Shown here: piece after piece, positions 44,884 to 57,017 of the stretch | How positions within the stretch are numbered: position 1 is the first letter of the stretch | Layout of the letters: every line of letters starts with the position of its first letter | From: Hydrogenobacter sp. T-2 | Lineage (GTDB): Bacteria; Aquificota; Aquificia; Aquificales; Aquificaceae | Assembly: GCF_033971325.1 (NCBI RefSeq) | Contig: NZ_CP117180.1 | Coordinates: 688,041-752,040, forward strand | DNA: 64,000 nucleotides | Direction of reading: 5' to 3' | Translations under genes and position numbers: made by a program | Notes under the pieces: model-generated | What the model was told of the DNA's origin: nothing | What the model saw: only the letters and a program-made list of their open reading frames with translations | The model's database searches: none

Positions 44884-46419
44884 ATGTCCTCTTACAGGGA
44901 CCTTCTTGCAAAGATTGACATTGTGGATGTGATATCCTCTTACATAGAGCTAAAGAGAGTTGGCAATAACTACACCGCAAGGTGTCCCTTTCATCCCGAT
45001 GATACACCATCCTTTTATGTATCTCCTTCAAAGGGCATTTTTAAGTGTTTCGGTTGTGGTGTGGGAGGCGATGCGGTTAAGTTTGTGAGCCTGTATGAAA
45101 ACATAGACTACTGGGAAGCCCTTGAGAAATTAGCAAAGAGGTATGGTATAAAGATAAACCTTAAAAGGAGGGAGAAGGATAGTCAGATCCTGCTTGCCCT
45201 TCAAAGGGTCGCAGAGTTCTACCACGAAGAGCTAAAAAACAGCAAAGTAGCTATCCAATACTTACAAAGTAGAGGTATAAACTCAAAGACCATAACCAAG
45301 TTTCAGCTTGGCTTTGCGGGAAATACAGACAAGATGATAAGGCTACTTAAAGAGGAGGATCTTCTTGAGGTTTATGAAAAAAGCTCAAACCTTATAAAGA
45401 TTGACGAAAACCTCTACAGAGACCTCTTCAAAAACAGGTTGATAATTCCCATAAGGGATATAAAGGGCAATGTAATAGCCTTTGGAGGCAGAAGTCTTGA
45501 TGGAAGTCACCCTAAATATGTGAACTCTCCAGAATCTGAGGTTTTCAAGAAAAGGTCAAGCCTTTTTGGTCTCTTTGAGGCAAAGGACTACATAAAAGAA
45601 TCCCAGCGGGTAATTATCGTAGAGGGCTATTTTGACCTTATGAGTCTCTGGCAGGAGGGTATAAGAAATTGCACTGCACCTCTCGGCACAGCACTCACAG
45701 AAGACCACGCTTATATGCTCTCTAAGATGGCAAAGACCGCAATACTCCTCTACGATGGAGACCAGGCAGGCAAGAGGGCAGTAAGGTCTTCTGTCCCACA
45801 TCTTCTGAAAGCAAAGATGGAAGTGAAAGTGGTATACCTTCCAGAAGGAGAAGACCCAGACTCCTTTGTGAAAAAAGAGCCAAAGCTACTGAGGGAAATG
45901 CTAAGCTCTTCTCTGCCGATAGAAGAGTATATGCTTGAGGAAATAAGGAAGGGAGACAAGCAAGCCTTTGATGACCTTCTATACTTTTGTGGTTTTATAC
46001 CAGATGGTGTTAAGAGGTTTGAGCTCCTTAGAGAAGTTTCAAGGATAACTGGACTTCCTATTACGAGCCTTCAGGATAGAATTCCCAAGATGGAAGTTAA
46101 AGGAGAAAGGGAAAAAATAGAGCTTAGCTATCACGAGGCGGTTTTTCTTGCCGGTCTATATAGGTTTGGGACTGAAGGAATAGACTTTGAGAATCTCAGA
46201 CTTTCTCCTCAGGCTATGGAGCTTATTGAAGCACTTCAAAAAGGTGAATATCACCTTTTGCCAGGCTACATAAGGAACTTTAAAGCCTACGACCTTGAGA
46301 GGGCTTTTCAAGAAAGCCTTAGAATGCTTAGCACTGTAGAGGAGAGTTTGACTCTGAGCTTTGAAGAGATTAGAAAAATAAGCAAAGAACAACCACGAAA
46401 GCTAAGAGTCAGAAGGTGA
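44884..46419 (+). CDS. dnaG: DNA primase
   Basis: A 511-residue primase. The zinc-binding domain uses C34, H37, C55 and C58 ([18 protein letters not shown]). The RNA-polymerase core has [19 protein letters not shown] and the Toprim acidic motifs [13 protein letters not shown] and [12 protein letters not shown]. The protein is shorter than E. coli DnaG (581), with a reduced C-terminal helicase-binding part. Bases 46254-46291 (residues ~457-470, in the C-terminal region) match CRISPR spacer 7 exactly. TATAAT lies 8 bases before the ATG; the divergent neighbour is hemD. Confidence 0.95.
   Translation: MSSYRDLLAKIDIVDVISSYIELKRVGNNYTARCPFHPDDTPSFYVSPSKGIFKCFGCGVGGDAVKFVSLYENIDYWEALEKLAKRYGIKINLKRREKDSQILLALQRVAEFYHEELKNSKVAIQYLQSRGINSKTITKFQLGFAGNTDKMIRLLKEEDLLEVYEKSSNLIKIDENLYRDLFKNRLIIPIRDIKGNVIAFGGRSLDGSHPKYVNSPESEVFKKRSSLFGLFEAKDYIKESQRVIIVEGYFDLMSLWQEGIRNCTAPLGTALTEDHAYMLSKMAKTAILLYDGDQAGKRAVRSSVPHLLKAKMEVKVVYLPEGEDPDSFVKKEPKLLREMLSSSLPIEEYMLEEIRKGDKQAFDDLLYFCGFIPDGVKRFELLREVSRITGLPITSLQDRIPKMEVKGEREKIELSYHEAVFLAGLYRFGTEGIDFENLRLSPQAMELIEALQKGEYHLLPGYIRNFKAYDLERAFQESLRMLSTVEESLTLSFEEIRKISKEQPRKLRVRR
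46254..46291 (+). other. protospacer in dnaG matching CRISPR spacer 7
   Basis: All 38 bases are identical to spacer 7 of the array at 15719-16213. Bases flanking it are AATATCA on the 5' side and ACCTTGA on the 3' side. Neither resembles the repeat, so the target is not protected by repeat identity. On the strand matching the presumed crRNA, the 5' flank TCA would fit a TCN-type PAM; this is only a possibility. Confidence 0.95.
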
Positions 46420-46432
46420 TATATTTTATATT

Positions 46433-48016
46433 ATGGAAAAGGTTTTCATTTATGACACTACTCTAAGAGATGGCTCTCAGGCGGAGGGTGTAAACTTCTC
46501 CCTTGAGGATAAACTGCGTATATTTCAGAAGCTGGATGAGTTTGGTATAGACTACATAGAATGTGGATGGCCCGGTGCAAACCCCAAGGATACCATACTC
46601 TTTGAAAGGCTCAGAAAATACAAGCCTCAGCATGCAAAGGTGGTGGCTTTTGGCTCTACCAGAAGACCTACAAAGAAAGCAGAAGAAGACCCGCAGTTGG
46701 AAAACCTTATAAAGTCTGGTGCAAGGGTTATAACCATATTTGGCAAAAGCTGGGATTTTCACGTAACGGAGGCTTTAAAGACTACCCTTGAAGAGAACCT
46801 CTCCATGGTCTACGACTCTGTAAGGTTTCTCAAAGACCATGTGGAAGAGGTCATCTTTGATGCGGAGCACTTCTTTGACGGATACAAGCACAATCCAGAG
46901 TATGCCCTTGAGGTTTTAAGGTCTGCCCTTGAGGGAGGTGCGGACTGGATTGTGTTATGTGATACCAACGGAGGCTCTCTGCCTCACGAAGTTTACGAGA
47001 TAACCAAAAAGGTAAAGGAAACCTTCCCCACAGCCAAGATAGGCATACACACCCACAATGATTCTGAAAGCGCAGTTGCTAACTCCCTTATGGCGGTTTT
47101 GGCAGGTGTAAGGCAGGTGCATGGCACTATAAACGGTATTGGAGAAAGGACAGGCAACGCAAACCTCTGTTCTATAATTCCAAACCTTCAACTAAAGATG
47201 GGTTTTCTTGCGGTGCGGGAGGAGAGCTTAAGAAAGCTCACTGAGCTTAGCAACTTTATCTCCGAAATATCCAATATGCCACTTCCAAAGAATATGCCCT
47301 TTGTGGGTGAAAGTGCCTTTGCCCACAAGGCGGGAGTGCATGCCTCTGCGGTTCTAAAGCATGCAAGCACTTACGAACACATAGACCCTGCCCTTGTGGG
47401 AAACAGAAGAAAGATAACAGTTTCAGACCTGTCCGGTAAGAGCAATATTCTATACAAACTCAGAGAGATGGGTATTGAGGTGGACGAGCGATCTCCAGAG
47501 CTTTTAAAACTCGTTGAAAAGATAAAGGAACTTGAAAAGGAAGGATACCACTTTGAAGCGGCGGAGGCCTCCTTTGAGCTTTTATGCAAAAGGCACTTTG
47601 GTCTCGTTAGAGAATACTTCAACCTTGATGCCTATAGAGTTCTAATAGCTAAGAGAAGCACTGACAACTTGCCAGTGTCCGAAGCAACGGTCAGGCTCTT
47701 TATAGAAGACATAAAACAACATACCGCAGCACTGGGTAATGGACCAGTAAGTGCCCTTGATAGAGCCCTTAGGAAGGCACTTGAGGAGTTTTACCCAAGC
47801 CTTAAAGAGGTTCAACTTATAGACTACAAGGTAAGAATAGTAAACGAGTCAGAAGGGACATATGCAAAGGTTAGAGTCCTTATAGAGTCCACAGATGGGA
47901 AGAGGAAATGGGGGACTGTGGGGGTCTCCGAAAACATAATAGAAGCCTCCTGGATAGCTCTTACAGACAGCCTTGTTTACAAACTTCACAAGGATGAAGA
48001 GGAAGTTATAATTTAG
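46433..48016 (+). CDS. cimA: citramalate synthase
   Basis: A 527-residue enzyme of the LeuA/CimA family. It opens with [19 protein letters not shown], the metal- and acyl-CoA-binding signature; the AEG form and the [11 protein letters not shown] segment fit the CimA (pyruvate plus acetyl-CoA to citramalate) branch rather than Leu[21 protein letters not shown] contains the conserved HxH. The C-terminal regulatory domain includes [28 protein letters not shown], normally an isoleucine sensor. TATATT lies 7 bases before the ATG. It makes 2-oxobutyrate for isoleucine. Confidence 0.92.
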   Translation: MEKVFIYDTTLRDGSQAEGVNFSLEDKLRIFQKLDEFGIDYIECGWPGANPKDTILFERLRKYKPQHAKVVAFGSTRRPTKKAEEDPQLENLIKSGARVITIFGKSWDFHVTEALKTTLEENLSMVYDSVRFLKDHVEEVIFDAEHFFDGYKHNPEYALEVLRSALEGGADWIVLCDTNGGSLPHEVYEITKKVKETFPTAKIGIHTHNDSESAVANSLMAVLAGVRQVHGTINGIGERTGNANLCSIIPNLQLKMGFLAVREESLRKLTELSNFISEISNMPLPKNMPFVGESAFAHKAGVHASAVLKHASTYEHIDPALVGNRRKITVSDLSGKSNILYKLREMGIEVDERSPELLKLVEKIKELEKEGYHFEAAEASFELLCKRHFGLVREYFNLDAYRVLIAKRSTDNLPVSEATVRLFIEDIKQHTAALGNGPVSALDRALRKALEEFYPSLKEVQLIDYKVRIVNESEGTYAKVRVLIESTDGKRKWGTVGVSENIIEASWIALTDSLVYKLHKDEEEVII

Positions 48017-48020
48017 AGTT

Positions 48021-48398
48021 ATGAGACGGTGGCTATTTCTCATACCCTTTCTGCTCTCTATGGCGGAGCCAGTCAAAGACAGCAAACTAAGGGTGGAGCT
48101 TGAGGACAAGGATGGCTTAAAGCACAGCCTTAGAGGTCTTGTATGTAACGGTAGAGACAACCTAAGGGTCAGGGAAGGAAAAGTAGAATATGCGGTCAAC
48201 TTTTCAAGCCTTAGGGCTATTGAAGTTCTTGGTCAAGATGGAACGCAGTTGAAGGTCAGGCTTTCCTTCAAGGACGGTCTGTCAAGAGACTATCTTATAC
48301 CAGCAAACACATACTGCAAAGGGAACTCTCAAACAGGTGAGGCAGGCTTTTACCTTAGGGATACTAAGACTATATTTATTAAGACGGAGGAAAAATAA
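48021..48398 (+). CDS. exported protein of unknown function
   Basis: A 125-residue protein with a short signal peptide (RRWLFLIPFLLSMAEP). The mature part is beta-rich with two Cys (LVCNGRDNL and ANTYCKGN) that could form a disulfide. I do not recognise a family. It starts 4 bases after cimA, with a TATAAT box overlapping the cimA stop region 8 bases before the ATG, and is 2 bases before the C-terminal processing protease. It is probably a periplasmic partner or independent envelope protein. Confidence 0.65.
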   Translation: MRRWLFLIPFLLSMAEPVKDSKLRVELEDKDGLKHSLRGLVCNGRDNLRVREGKVEYAVNFSSLRAIEVLGQDGTQLKVRLSFKDGLSRDYLIPANTYCKGNSQTGEAGFYLRDTKTIFIKTEEK

Positions 48399-48400
48399 GG

Positions 48401-50624
<2,224 letters not shown>

Positions 50625-50630
50625 CCCATT

Positions 50631-51104
50631 TTAAAACTTCCACCTTTCTGACCTAAATAGTTCAATCAAATCATAACATTCTATCCCGTATTCTTTTGCA
50701 ACCGCTGGTATCCTATTGGCTTTAGTTTTTGATTCTTGTGTGAGAATTACATGTTTTCCCTTAAACAATTGAGACCTTACTCTAACTATAGCAAGAGCTA
50801 TTAACCATGGATCGGCGTTAGCTTTACCTTCTTCCTTAGCTAAGGAAATGTGTTTACTCAAAATCTCTTTTACTTTCTCTACCTGCTCGCTGTCTGGACT
50901 TATGAAAAGCATATCGCTCTTCCTGAGCCACTTTATTAAACCATCATCTCTTATTTCTTTCCTAACTTCCTCTGGTGCGATGAACCTTCTAAATTTACAT
51001 AACTTTTCTATTTCCTTCCATAAACCTTCAAATATATCCATTGGATACTTGTCCTTTAAATCAATTAAGGCACTCGTATCTACTATATACACTACCTTAC
51101 TCAT
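50631..51104 (-). CDS. PIN-domain protein (DUF4411-like), putative toxin
   Basis: A 157-residue PIN-like nuclease. YIVDTSALIDLKDKYP has the first conserved Asp of the active site, FIAPEEVRKEI gives the Glu, and NADPWLIALAIVR gives the third acidic residue near position 99. The size and pairing with an XRE-IrrE protein fit the DUF4411 toxin group. It overlaps the partner by 4 bases (downstream of it). AT content is higher than neighbours, suggesting acquisition. RNase action is a family inference. Confidence 0.85.
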   Translation of the reverse strand: MSKVVYIVDTSALIDLKDKYPMDIFEGLWKEIEKLCKFRRFIAPEEVRKEIRDDGLIKWLRKSDMLFISPDSEQVEKVKEILSKHISLAKEEGKANADPWLIALAIVRVRSQLFKGKHVILTQESKTKANRIPAVAKEYGIECYDLIELFRSERWKF

Positions 51105-52222
51105 ATTAAATAATGTTGAAGTTCTTTTTTGATTTTATATAGGCTCTCAAGGTTTACATCTAAATACTCAAGCAAGTCATGTGTTGTTATAAGATTTTTC
51201 TCCTTAGCTTCAAAAAGTAAGGACAAAAACTTTGCACCTCCCTCTTGCAATCTTTTTTTATGTAAAGGAGGTTTTATGGGTATTTTAGAAGTTGTATCTT
51301 CAAGTTTTTTGACCCGCGTTTGATAAGTGCTTTCATCTATTTTCCTTAATAAATATAACTTAGTTAGCACTGCTTTTTTGCTAACTTTGAACTTCTTTGA
51401 AATATCTTCAACCACACCTTCTCCCTTTAATTCAAACTCCCTTGTCAAAATATCTTTGGGTAGTAAAAACTCCGATGCAAATACATTGCACCACTTTTCT
51501 ACTTTTGGGTTTACAAAAACATCCTCTGTGTATATCTCACTTATACCAAGAAGTATATGCGCGTATTCGTGGAATAGGGTAAATATCCTTGCCAGTATAT
51601 TGTCTGATGTGTTCACAACTATGAAAGGCGGGTCTTTGTCCATTAAAACAAAACCCCTGGCTTCTTTTATAGGAAATTTCATCTGCATAACAATTATGTT
51701 TTTTTCTTCTATAACCCTTCTCCAAGCATTGAATGCTCCGTAAGCATTTTTCCAACTAAGTTGCTCTTGTATGGAGATGTTTATGCTTTCTCTTTCCTGC
51801 AAGGCTGTTTTTCTTGGATCATCTTCAAGGCTATAACTTTTAACATTAGGTTTAGGGTCTATTCCCATTTCCTTCATAAGCTCGTTTATGATTGATTGAT
51901 AGTATCTTGCCTTCCTAAGGACAAGGAGAAACTCTTTTGAAAAACCTTCCTCAGATTTAGGTAATATCCTAAAAGAAGAAGTAATAGGCTTCTCATCAGG
52001 GGGTTTGGAAAGTAATAGTGCGGACAGTGGTCTCTTGAAGTATTCTGACATTAACTCAAGTTGTCTAAACGTAGGTGAAATTACACCCTTTTCTATTTGC
52101 ATATAGGCATCCTTTGAAATTCTTAGTTTTTTTGCTATCTCTTCCGCTTTATAGCCTGCACTTTCTCTTGCCCACCTTATAACCTCTGGGTTCACATCTA
52201 CCTTGAAATTTTTCCTACCCAT
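51101..52222 (-). CDS. XRE-HTH / IrrE-type metalloprotease, putative antitoxin
   Basis: A 373-residue protein. The N-terminal helix-turn-helix (about 12-70) includes YKAEEIAKKLRISKDAYMQIEKG. The ImmA/IrrE peptidase domain has the zinc motif H218-E219-Y-A-H222. A C-terminal tail of about 120 residues follows. Such proteins pair with DUF4411-like PIN toxins as antitoxin or regulator, and often repress their own operon. It follows fmt by 2 bases, so it may be expressed from the ribD-fmt operon as well. Codons are AT-rich. Confidence 0.88.
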   Translation of the reverse strand: MGRKNFKVDVNPEVIRWARESAGYKAEEIAKKLRISKDAYMQIEKGVISPTFRQLELMSEYFKRPLSALLLSKPPDEKPITSSFRILPKSEEGFSKEFLLVLRKARYYQSIINELMKEMGIDPKPNVKSYSLEDDPRKTALQERESINISIQEQLSWKNAYGAFNAWRRVIEEKNIIVMQMKFPIKEARGFVLMDKDPPFIVVNTSDNILARIFTLFHEYAHILLGISEIYTEDVFVNPKVEKWCNVFASEFLLPKDILTREFELKGEGVVEDISKKFKVSKKAVLTKLYLLRKIDESTYQTRVKKLEDTTSKIPIKPPLHKKRLQEGGAKFLSLLFEAKEKNLITTHDLLEYLDVNLESLYKIKKELQHYLI

Positions 52223-52224
52223 TT

Positions 52225-53121
52225 CTACAAAAACCTCTCTACCTTATACCCCCTCATAAACTCCTCTCCACTCATAACCTTTCCCTTTGGAGATACAAGC
52301 TCAAGCACCTCAACCGCATCCTTTCCACAGGCAACTAAGAGTTTTTTCCTATCAAGAACCTCTCCCGGGCTTCCTTGAGCTTCCACGGTTTTAACCCTAA
52401 GGACTTTAATCCTTTCGCCTTTTTCTGTCAAGGTATAGCAGTCTGGGTATAAGCCTCTTATTCTGTCTCTTACGCTTTCTGCATCCGCTTTCCAGCATAT
52501 TCTTAGCTCTTCCTTTTGCACCGGCGGTGCATAAAGTGCCTTGCTGTGGTCTTGTAGTATGGGTTTTATATTACCCTTAGACCATTCCCTTAAGGTCCTT
52601 ACCAAAAGGCTTGCTCCCTTCTGAGAGAGCCTTTCTGAAAGGGTCCTTAGGTTGTCCTCTAAGTGGATAGGCTCTTCCTCCTGAGAGAGGATGTCTCCTG
52701 TGTCCATTCCTTCATCCATAAGCATGACCGTGTTTCCTGTTATCTTTTCTCCTGCCATGATAGCTCTTTGAATGGGTGCGGAGCCTCTATAGGCTGGAAG
52801 TAGGCTTGCATGCAGGTTTATACAGCCATAGGTTGGGTAGTTTATGACTTCCGGTGGGAGTATTTTGCCATAAGCGACCACCACTATACAGTCTGGCTTT
52901 AACCTTTCCACTATGGGCATTATATGACTTTTCTTCTCTGGCTGAAAAACCTCTATGCCAAGCTCTTTGGCAAGCACTTTTGTAGGTGGTGACGTGAGCT
53001 TTTGACCTCTGCCTGCAGGTTTGTCTGGTTGGCAAACCACTCCCAAAAGTTCAAACTCTTGATGCAGAGCTTTTAAGGATGGCAAGGCAAACTCGGGAGT
53101 GCCAAAGAAAAGTATTTTCAT
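52225..53121 (-). CDS. fmt: methionyl-tRNA formyltransferase
   Basis: A 298-residue enzyme that formylates initiator Met-tRNA using 10-formyl-tetrahydrofolate. [16 protein letters not shown] opens the protein, [19 protein letters not shown] near residue 105 carries the catalytic Asn and His, and [11 protein letters not shown] follows; the C-terminal OB domain ends the protein. Length is slightly below the E. coli enzyme (315). It overlaps ribD by 4 bases and is followed by the toxin-antitoxin pair. Confidence 0.95.
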   Translation of the reverse strand: MKILFFGTPEFALPSLKALHQEFELLGVVCQPDKPAGRGQKLTSPPTKVLAKELGIEVFQPEKKSHIMPIVERLKPDCIVVVAYGKILPPEVINYPTYGCINLHASLLPAYRGSAPIQRAIMAGEKITGNTVMLMDEGMDTGDILSQEEEPIHLEDNLRTLSERLSQKGASLLVRTLREWSKGNIKPILQDHSKALYAPPVQKEELRICWKADAESVRDRIRGLYPDCYTLTEKGERIKVLRVKTVEAQGSPGEVLDRKKLLVACGKDAVEVLELVSPKGKVMSGEEFMRGYKVERFL

Positions 53122-54194
53122 GACCTTATATATTCTAAAGCCACGTCATCGCCAAAGGTTTTTACATCCCTAAGTTTTAGCCTTGGTGCATCCCTCAAAA
53201 GCTCCACCCCTATATCTCCTATCCTTTTGCCTTCACCTATGAGAATGGGACCCAAGAAAACCCAAAGGCGGTCAAAAAGACCTTCTTTTATGAAAGAGGT
53301 CAAGGTAATAGCACCACCCTCTACAAGAAGATGCATCACCTCTAAAAAGTAAAGCTCTCTCAAAACCTCCCTCAGGTCCAGGCTTTTATCTTTGGCTGGT
53401 GCAAGGATAACTTTGACCCCCTTGTCTTCAAGTCTTTTGACCTTCTCCTTGTTCTCGCTTGTGGTAAATACAAGAGTTTGAGCGGAGTGGTCTTCCACAA
53501 GGTGGCACTCCTCTGGAATTTTCAGCTGTGGGTCAAGCACTATCCTTATGGGCTGTCTTTCCCACTCAAAGGCTCTTATGGTAAGTCTTGGATTGTCCCT
53601 CAAGAGGGTGTTTATACCCACAAGCACCGCGGTTGCCTCTGCCCTAAGGCGGTGTGCAAAGTTTCTTGCCTGCTGTGAGGTTATCCATTGGCTTTCTCCA
53701 GTCTTTAGTGCCAAAGACCCATCTATGCTCTGAGCCCACTTCAAGGTTATGTAAGGTCTTTTCTGAGTGATATAAACAAAAAAGTCCTCGTTGAGCCTTT
53801 TGGCTTCCTCTTCAAGAAGTCCCACCTCCACCTCTATGCCTGCTTTCCTTAACCTTTCTACACCCTTTCCAGATACAAGCGGGTTTGGGTCAAGGGTGGC
53901 AATCACCACCCTTTTTAACCCTGCCCTTATAATGGCGTCCGTGCAGGGTGGAGTCCTACCATAATGGGTGCAAGGTTCAAGGGTCACATATAGGGTTGCC
54001 CCCTTTGCCCTCTCCCCTGCCTTTTCAAGGGCTACCACCTCTGCATGAGGCATGCCAGCCATTTCATGATAGCCCTCTCCCACAATCTGCCCATCCTTTA
54101 CTATTACACAGCCTACAGTAGGGTTAGGATGTGTAAGACCCTTACGCGAATATGCAAGCTCTAAAGCCCTTTTCATAAACCTGAGGTCTTCCAT
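53118..54194 (-). CDS. ribD: bifunctional riboflavin deaminase/reductase
   Basis: A 358-residue fusion for two riboflavin steps. The N-terminal cytidine-deaminase-like domain (about 1-145) has MPHAEVVAL and [14 protein letters not shown] as zinc ligands. The C-terminal reductase domain (about 146-358) has [14 protein letters not shown] and VEGGAIT. It overlaps its upstream zinc-ribbon neighbour by 1 base (TGATG-type) and fmt by 4 bases. Confidence 0.95.
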   Translation of the reverse strand: MEDLRFMKRALELAYSRKGLTHPNPTVGCVIVKDGQIVGEGYHEMAGMPHAEVVALEKAGERAKGATLYVTLEPCTHYGRTPPCTDAIIRAGLKRVVIATLDPNPLVSGKGVERLRKAGIEVEVGLLEEEAKRLNEDFFVYITQKRPYITLKWAQSIDGSLALKTGESQWITSQQARNFAHRLRAEATAVLVGINTLLRDNPRLTIRAFEWERQPIRIVLDPQLKIPEECHLVEDHSAQTLVFTTSENKEKVKRLEDKGVKVILAPAKDKSLDLREVLRELYFLEVMHLLVEGGAITLTSFIKEGLFDRLWVFLGPILIGEGKRIGDIGVELLRDAPRLKLRDVKTFGDDVALEYIRS

Positions 54195-54466
54195 CAGTCA
54201 AATATATCAAATATCTCACCAAAGATGGACTTTTTCTTCTTTTTATGCTTGTATTCTTCGTATCTTCTATAGATTTCAGGGTGCTCTCTTGTTATTCCCC
54301 TTAGCTCCTCCTCAAGAGCACTTTCCGCCCTTTGTATGGCTTGAATTATCTTGGAGAGCTCGCCTTTATCAAGCCATATGCCACCGCATGCAGGACAAAC
54401 GTCCACCAAAACTCCATACTTGTTGACTTCCAAAAGCTCCACATCAACGCATCTTGGACACTTCAT
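54194..54466 (-). CDS. zf-TFIIB zinc-ribbon protein
   Basis: A 90-residue protein. Its first 40 residues hold a zinc ribbon with CPRC and CPACGGIWLDKGEL, the zf-TFIIB pattern found in many small bacterial proteins. The C-terminal part is helical and basic (HKKKKK), and no DNA-binding function has been shown for the family. It overlaps both neighbours by 1-4 bases within the LptE-like / zinc-ribbon / ribD / fmt operon. Confidence 0.85.
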   Translation of the reverse strand: MKCPRCVDVELLEVNKYGVLVDVCPACGGIWLDKGELSKIIQAIQRAESALEEELRGITREHPEIYRRYEEYKHKKKKKSIFGEIFDIFD

Positions 54467-54900
54467 CTTTTTTCCTCAAGTCCTTTTATAAACTCAAGCA
54501 TGTCTATGTAGATTATACCAAAGGCATCCTGAAGAGCCCCTCTCCTTGGAAGGTCACCTACACTTCCTGTGGGTTGCGAGTATGGAACAGAGGTTGAAAA
54601 AACCTTTTTTACCTCACCCACAGTTAAACCAACCTTTAGCTCTAAGTTGTAGGCACTAACCCTTTGTTGAGGAGTAAAGGCTATGGGCGTTTCCTTTAGT
54701 AATTCTATATATGGCTTTATTTCCTGAGCCCCATCTCCACAGCTAAGCCTGTTTCCCGACTCTAACACCGCCCTTTCAAGACTCTTTCTGAAAGCGTAGC
54801 TTAGGTAAACCTCCGCATAGGGGTTTTCCACCTCTTTTATGCAAAAGTCCTTTGCAAGGGAAAGGGAAAGGCTCAAAAACAAAGCCAAGAATAATCTCAT
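54463..54900 (-). CDS. LptE-like exported protein
   Basis: A 145-residue protein with a Sec signal (about 1-16, no lipobox Cys in the usual position). The mature part has AYNLELKVGLTVGEVKKVFSTSVPYSQPTGSV followed by a C-terminal helix ALQDAFGIIYIDML. This strand pair then helix resembles LptE, the partner of the outer-membrane LPS transporter LptD, but similarity is weak. LPS genes elsewhere in the window make the role reasonable. It heads the operon and shares a 17-base gap with mrpE. Confidence 0.5.
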   Translation of the reverse strand: MRLFLALFLSLSLSLAKDFCIKEVENPYAEVYLSYAFRKSLERAVLESGNRLSCGDGAQEIKPYIELLKETPIAFTPQQRVSAYNLELKVGLTVGEVKKVFSTSVPYSQPTGSVGDLPRRGALQDAFGIIYIDMLEFIKGLEEKR

Positions 54901-54917
54901 AGCTTATAATATAACCC
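54901..54917. promoter_or_regulatory. 17-base divergent promoter core, LptE-like / mrp operon
   Basis: On the plus strand TATAAT (54905-54910) lies 7 bases before the mrpE ATG. On the minus strand TATATT lies 7 bases before the ATG of the LptE-like gene. Both are leaderless by spacing, and both gaps are identical in length. Confidence 0.55.
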
Positions 54918-55364
54918 ATGCTTGTTCTTGCAGTATTGTATTCTCTTCTCTGGATAGCTATAGCGGGCTACGACCTAAAGTCTGTGTTTTTTGGAGTTTT
55001 GGCGGTAGGCTCTGCCCTTTTTGTGCATATAACCCTTGGGCTATACCCTCCTCGTATAAATCCTATTGCTCTTTTTGAGTTTCTTGGAGTGTTCCTTTGG
55101 CAAGCCCTTCTGGGTGGGATAGATGTGGCAAGACGCATAGTAAGTCCACAGCTTAGGGTAAACCCTGGCTTTGTAGTGTATAATTTCCAGAGCGAGAAGC
55201 TCTGGGTCAAAATACTCTTAGCCCTGACTATAAACCTTACTCCTGGCACTCTTAGTGTGGTGATAGAGGATAAGCAGGTTTTGGTCCATACTCTTGATGT
55301 GGAAAGCTACAGCGAGGAATCTGTTAGGTCGCTTGAAGGACTTTTGGATAGGGTCTTCTCATGA
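54918..55364 (+). CDS. mrpE: Na+/H+ antiporter subunit E
   Basis: A 148-residue membrane protein. N-terminal hydrophobic helices precede the typical VARRIVSPQLRVNPGFVVYN segment and LALTINLTPGTLSVVIEDKQVLVHTLD near the end, both MrpE/MnhE signatures. It is the first gene of a seven-gene cation/proton antiporter operon, with all junctions overlapping or separated by 1 base. The -10 box lies 7 bases before the ATG. Confidence 0.92.
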   Translation: MLVLAVLYSLLWIAIAGYDLKSVFFGVLAVGSALFVHITLGLYPPRINPIALFEFLGVFLWQALLGGIDVARRIVSPQLRVNPGFVVYNFQSEKLWVKILLALTINLTPGTLSVVIEDKQVLVHTLDVESYSEESVRSLEGLLDRVFS

Positions 55365-55612
55365 AGGAGTTTATACTCTTTTTGCTCGGACTTAACTTAG
55401 CCCTTGGCTTTGTGCGTATCTTTAGGGGGCCAAGTGTGGTAGATAGCATGCTGGCTTCCTTGCTCCTCGGCACTGGAGGGACTTCTCTCATACTTGCCCT
55501 GTATAAGTTTACAGGTCAGGCTTTTCTTTTAAATCTTGCCCTTGGTTTTGCTCTCCTTGCGGGAGTTGTGGGTGTAGCCTTCGCTATAATAATGTTAAGA
55601 GATGCTGATTGA
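55361..55612 (+). CDS. mrpF: Na+/H+ antiporter subunit F
   Basis: An 83-residue protein with three membrane helices and the VRIFRGPSVVDSMLA loop after the first helix, the MrpF/MnhF signature. It overlaps mrpE by 4 bases and mrpG by 11 bases. It is a small structural subunit of the Mrp membrane complex. Confidence 0.92.
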   Translation: MKEFILFLLGLNLALGFVRIFRGPSVVDSMLASLLLGTGGTSLILALYKFTGQAFLLNLALGFALLAGVVGVAFAIIMLRDAD

Positions 55613-55883
55613 GATACTCTCCACAAGCCTCATATTGATAGGTAGCCTCTTTTTGCTTGTAGGTAGTGTGGGACTTATAAGGCTTAGGGACTCCTACAGC
55701 AGGCTTCATGCTCTAACCAAGGCGGATATGCTCGGTTTTGGCTTTGTGGTTTTGGGCGTTATGTTCTCCGTAAGTAGCTTGGGAGAGGCTTTAAAGTTAG
55801 TTATAATATGGGTATTTGTTGTAGTTTACAGCTCCATAGTGGGATACGCTATAGCCAACAGCAAGAGGAAAAGGGATGCTTGA
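55602..55883 (+). CDS. mrpG: Na+/H+ antiporter subunit G
   Basis: A 93-residue protein with three membrane helices. The segment GLIRLRDSYSRLHALTKADMLGFG is the MrpG/MnhG signature. It overlaps mrpF by 11 bases and the next gene by 8 bases. Confidence 0.92.
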   Translation: MLIEILSTSLILIGSLFLLVGSVGLIRLRDSYSRLHALTKADMLGFGFVVLGVMFSVSSLGEALKLVIIWVFVVVYSSIVGYAIANSKRKRDA

Positions 55884-56742
55884 CATAATAATAGGACTTT
55901 TAATGCTCCTGTCCGCTTTTGCATCGCTACACAGTAAGGACCTTTTAAAAAGCGGAGTTTTCTTTGTGGTTTTTGGTTTTATGAGTGGTCTTTTGTGGAT
56001 TAGGCTTTCCGCACCAGACATAGCCATGGTGGAGATAATACTGGGTTCCGCCATAACAAGTATTCTCATATTCAAGCTGTCAAGGGGTGTAAGGGATATT
56101 GCCATAAAACCTAAATTATGGAGAAGGCTTTGGGCTGGTGCAGGCTCTTTGGTGCTGTTTGTATTTCTCACCTTTTACCTGTTTACAGTAAGAGAGGAAG
56201 AGAGGGTAGGTGGTCTTGTTTTTGAAAAACTTAGTCTCAGCGGTGTGGAAAGCCCTGTAACTGCGGTCCTTCTTAACTTTAGAGGATACGATACGCTCTT
56301 AGAAGTTGGTGTTATAACCCTTGCGGTAATTGGCATATTAGCCCTTGAGCCAAAGAGAAAAATCTATGAGTGGAACGATATAGTGGTGTGGCGTTTTTCT
56401 AAAATATTCCTGCCCATAATAGCCCTCTTTTCCCTATATATAACCTATCTTGGAGCTTTCTCTGTGGGTGGTGCCTTTCAGGGTGGCTCTCTCTTGGCAG
56501 GTGGTCTTGCCTTTCTGAGCCTTTCTGGACAGAAACTGCCGATAAGAGAGAACCCTACCCTTTTCCTCGCCATGCTTAGCCTTGCGGTCTTTGTAGCCTT
56601 TGCCTTTGCATACGCCCTTGTAGGACATGGCTTTCTTACCTATCCTCTTGAGCTTTCAACCTTGTCTATAATGCTTATAGAGATTTCCATATGTATTTCT
56701 ACAGGAATGCTACTATACATAGCCATAAGGGGTAGACTATGA
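55876..56742 (+). CDS. mrpB: MrpA C-terminal domain (DUF4040) fused to MrpB
   Basis: A 288-residue membrane protein with two parts. The first ~70 residues form the DUF4040 module that ends MrpA in other bacteria (FFVVFGFMSGLLWIRLSAPDIAMVE). The remainder is MrpB-like, with GAFSVGGAFQGGSLLAGGL near residue 195. In classical Mrp clusters DUF4040 is the tail of MrpA; here it is separated from the NuoL-like part (58467) and joined to MrpB. This recalls the MbhD-F arrangement of archaeal membrane-bound hydrogenases. Confidence 0.88.
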   Translation: MLDIIIGLLMLLSAFASLHSKDLLKSGVFFVVFGFMSGLLWIRLSAPDIAMVEIILGSAITSILIFKLSRGVRDIAIKPKLWRRLWAGAGSLVLFVFLTFYLFTVREEERVGGLVFEKLSLSGVESPVTAVLLNFRGYDTLLEVGVITLAVIGILALEPKRKIYEWNDIVVWRFSKIFLPIIALFSLYITYLGAFSVGGAFQGGSLLAGGLAFLSLSGQKLPIRENPTLFLAMLSLAVFVAFAFAYALVGHGFLTYPLELSTLSIMLIEISICISTGMLLYIAIRGRL

Positions 56743-57017
56743 AGGAACTGTATTATCTGCTCTCCTTTCTTCTCATAAGCATGAGCACCTACTACTTTAT
56801 CACCGCCTTAAACTTTGTTAAGCGACTAATTGCGGTCAACATCTTAGGCTCTGGCGTTTTTCTCTTTTTTGTGGCAACCGCAAGAAATACCCCCTCCGAA
56901 AACCCAGACCCCGTGCCCCATGCTCTTGTGTTAACAGGTATAGTGGTGGCGGTAAGTGCCACAGCCCTTGCGGTCTCCTTACTTTTGCACCTTAGTAAAC
57001 AAAAAGAGGAAGAATGA
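56739..57017 (+). CDS. mrpC: Na+/H+ antiporter subunit C
   Basis: A 92-residue NuoK-like protein with three membrane helices; the central region VNILGSGVFLFFVATA and the PVPHALVLTGIVVAVSATALAVSL end are MrpC/NuoK signatures. It overlaps both neighbours by 4 bases. Confidence 0.92.
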   Translation: MKELYYLLSFLLISMSTYYFITALNFVKRLIAVNILGSGVFLFFVATARNTPSENPDPVPHALVLTGIVVAVSATALAVSLLLHLSKQKEEE

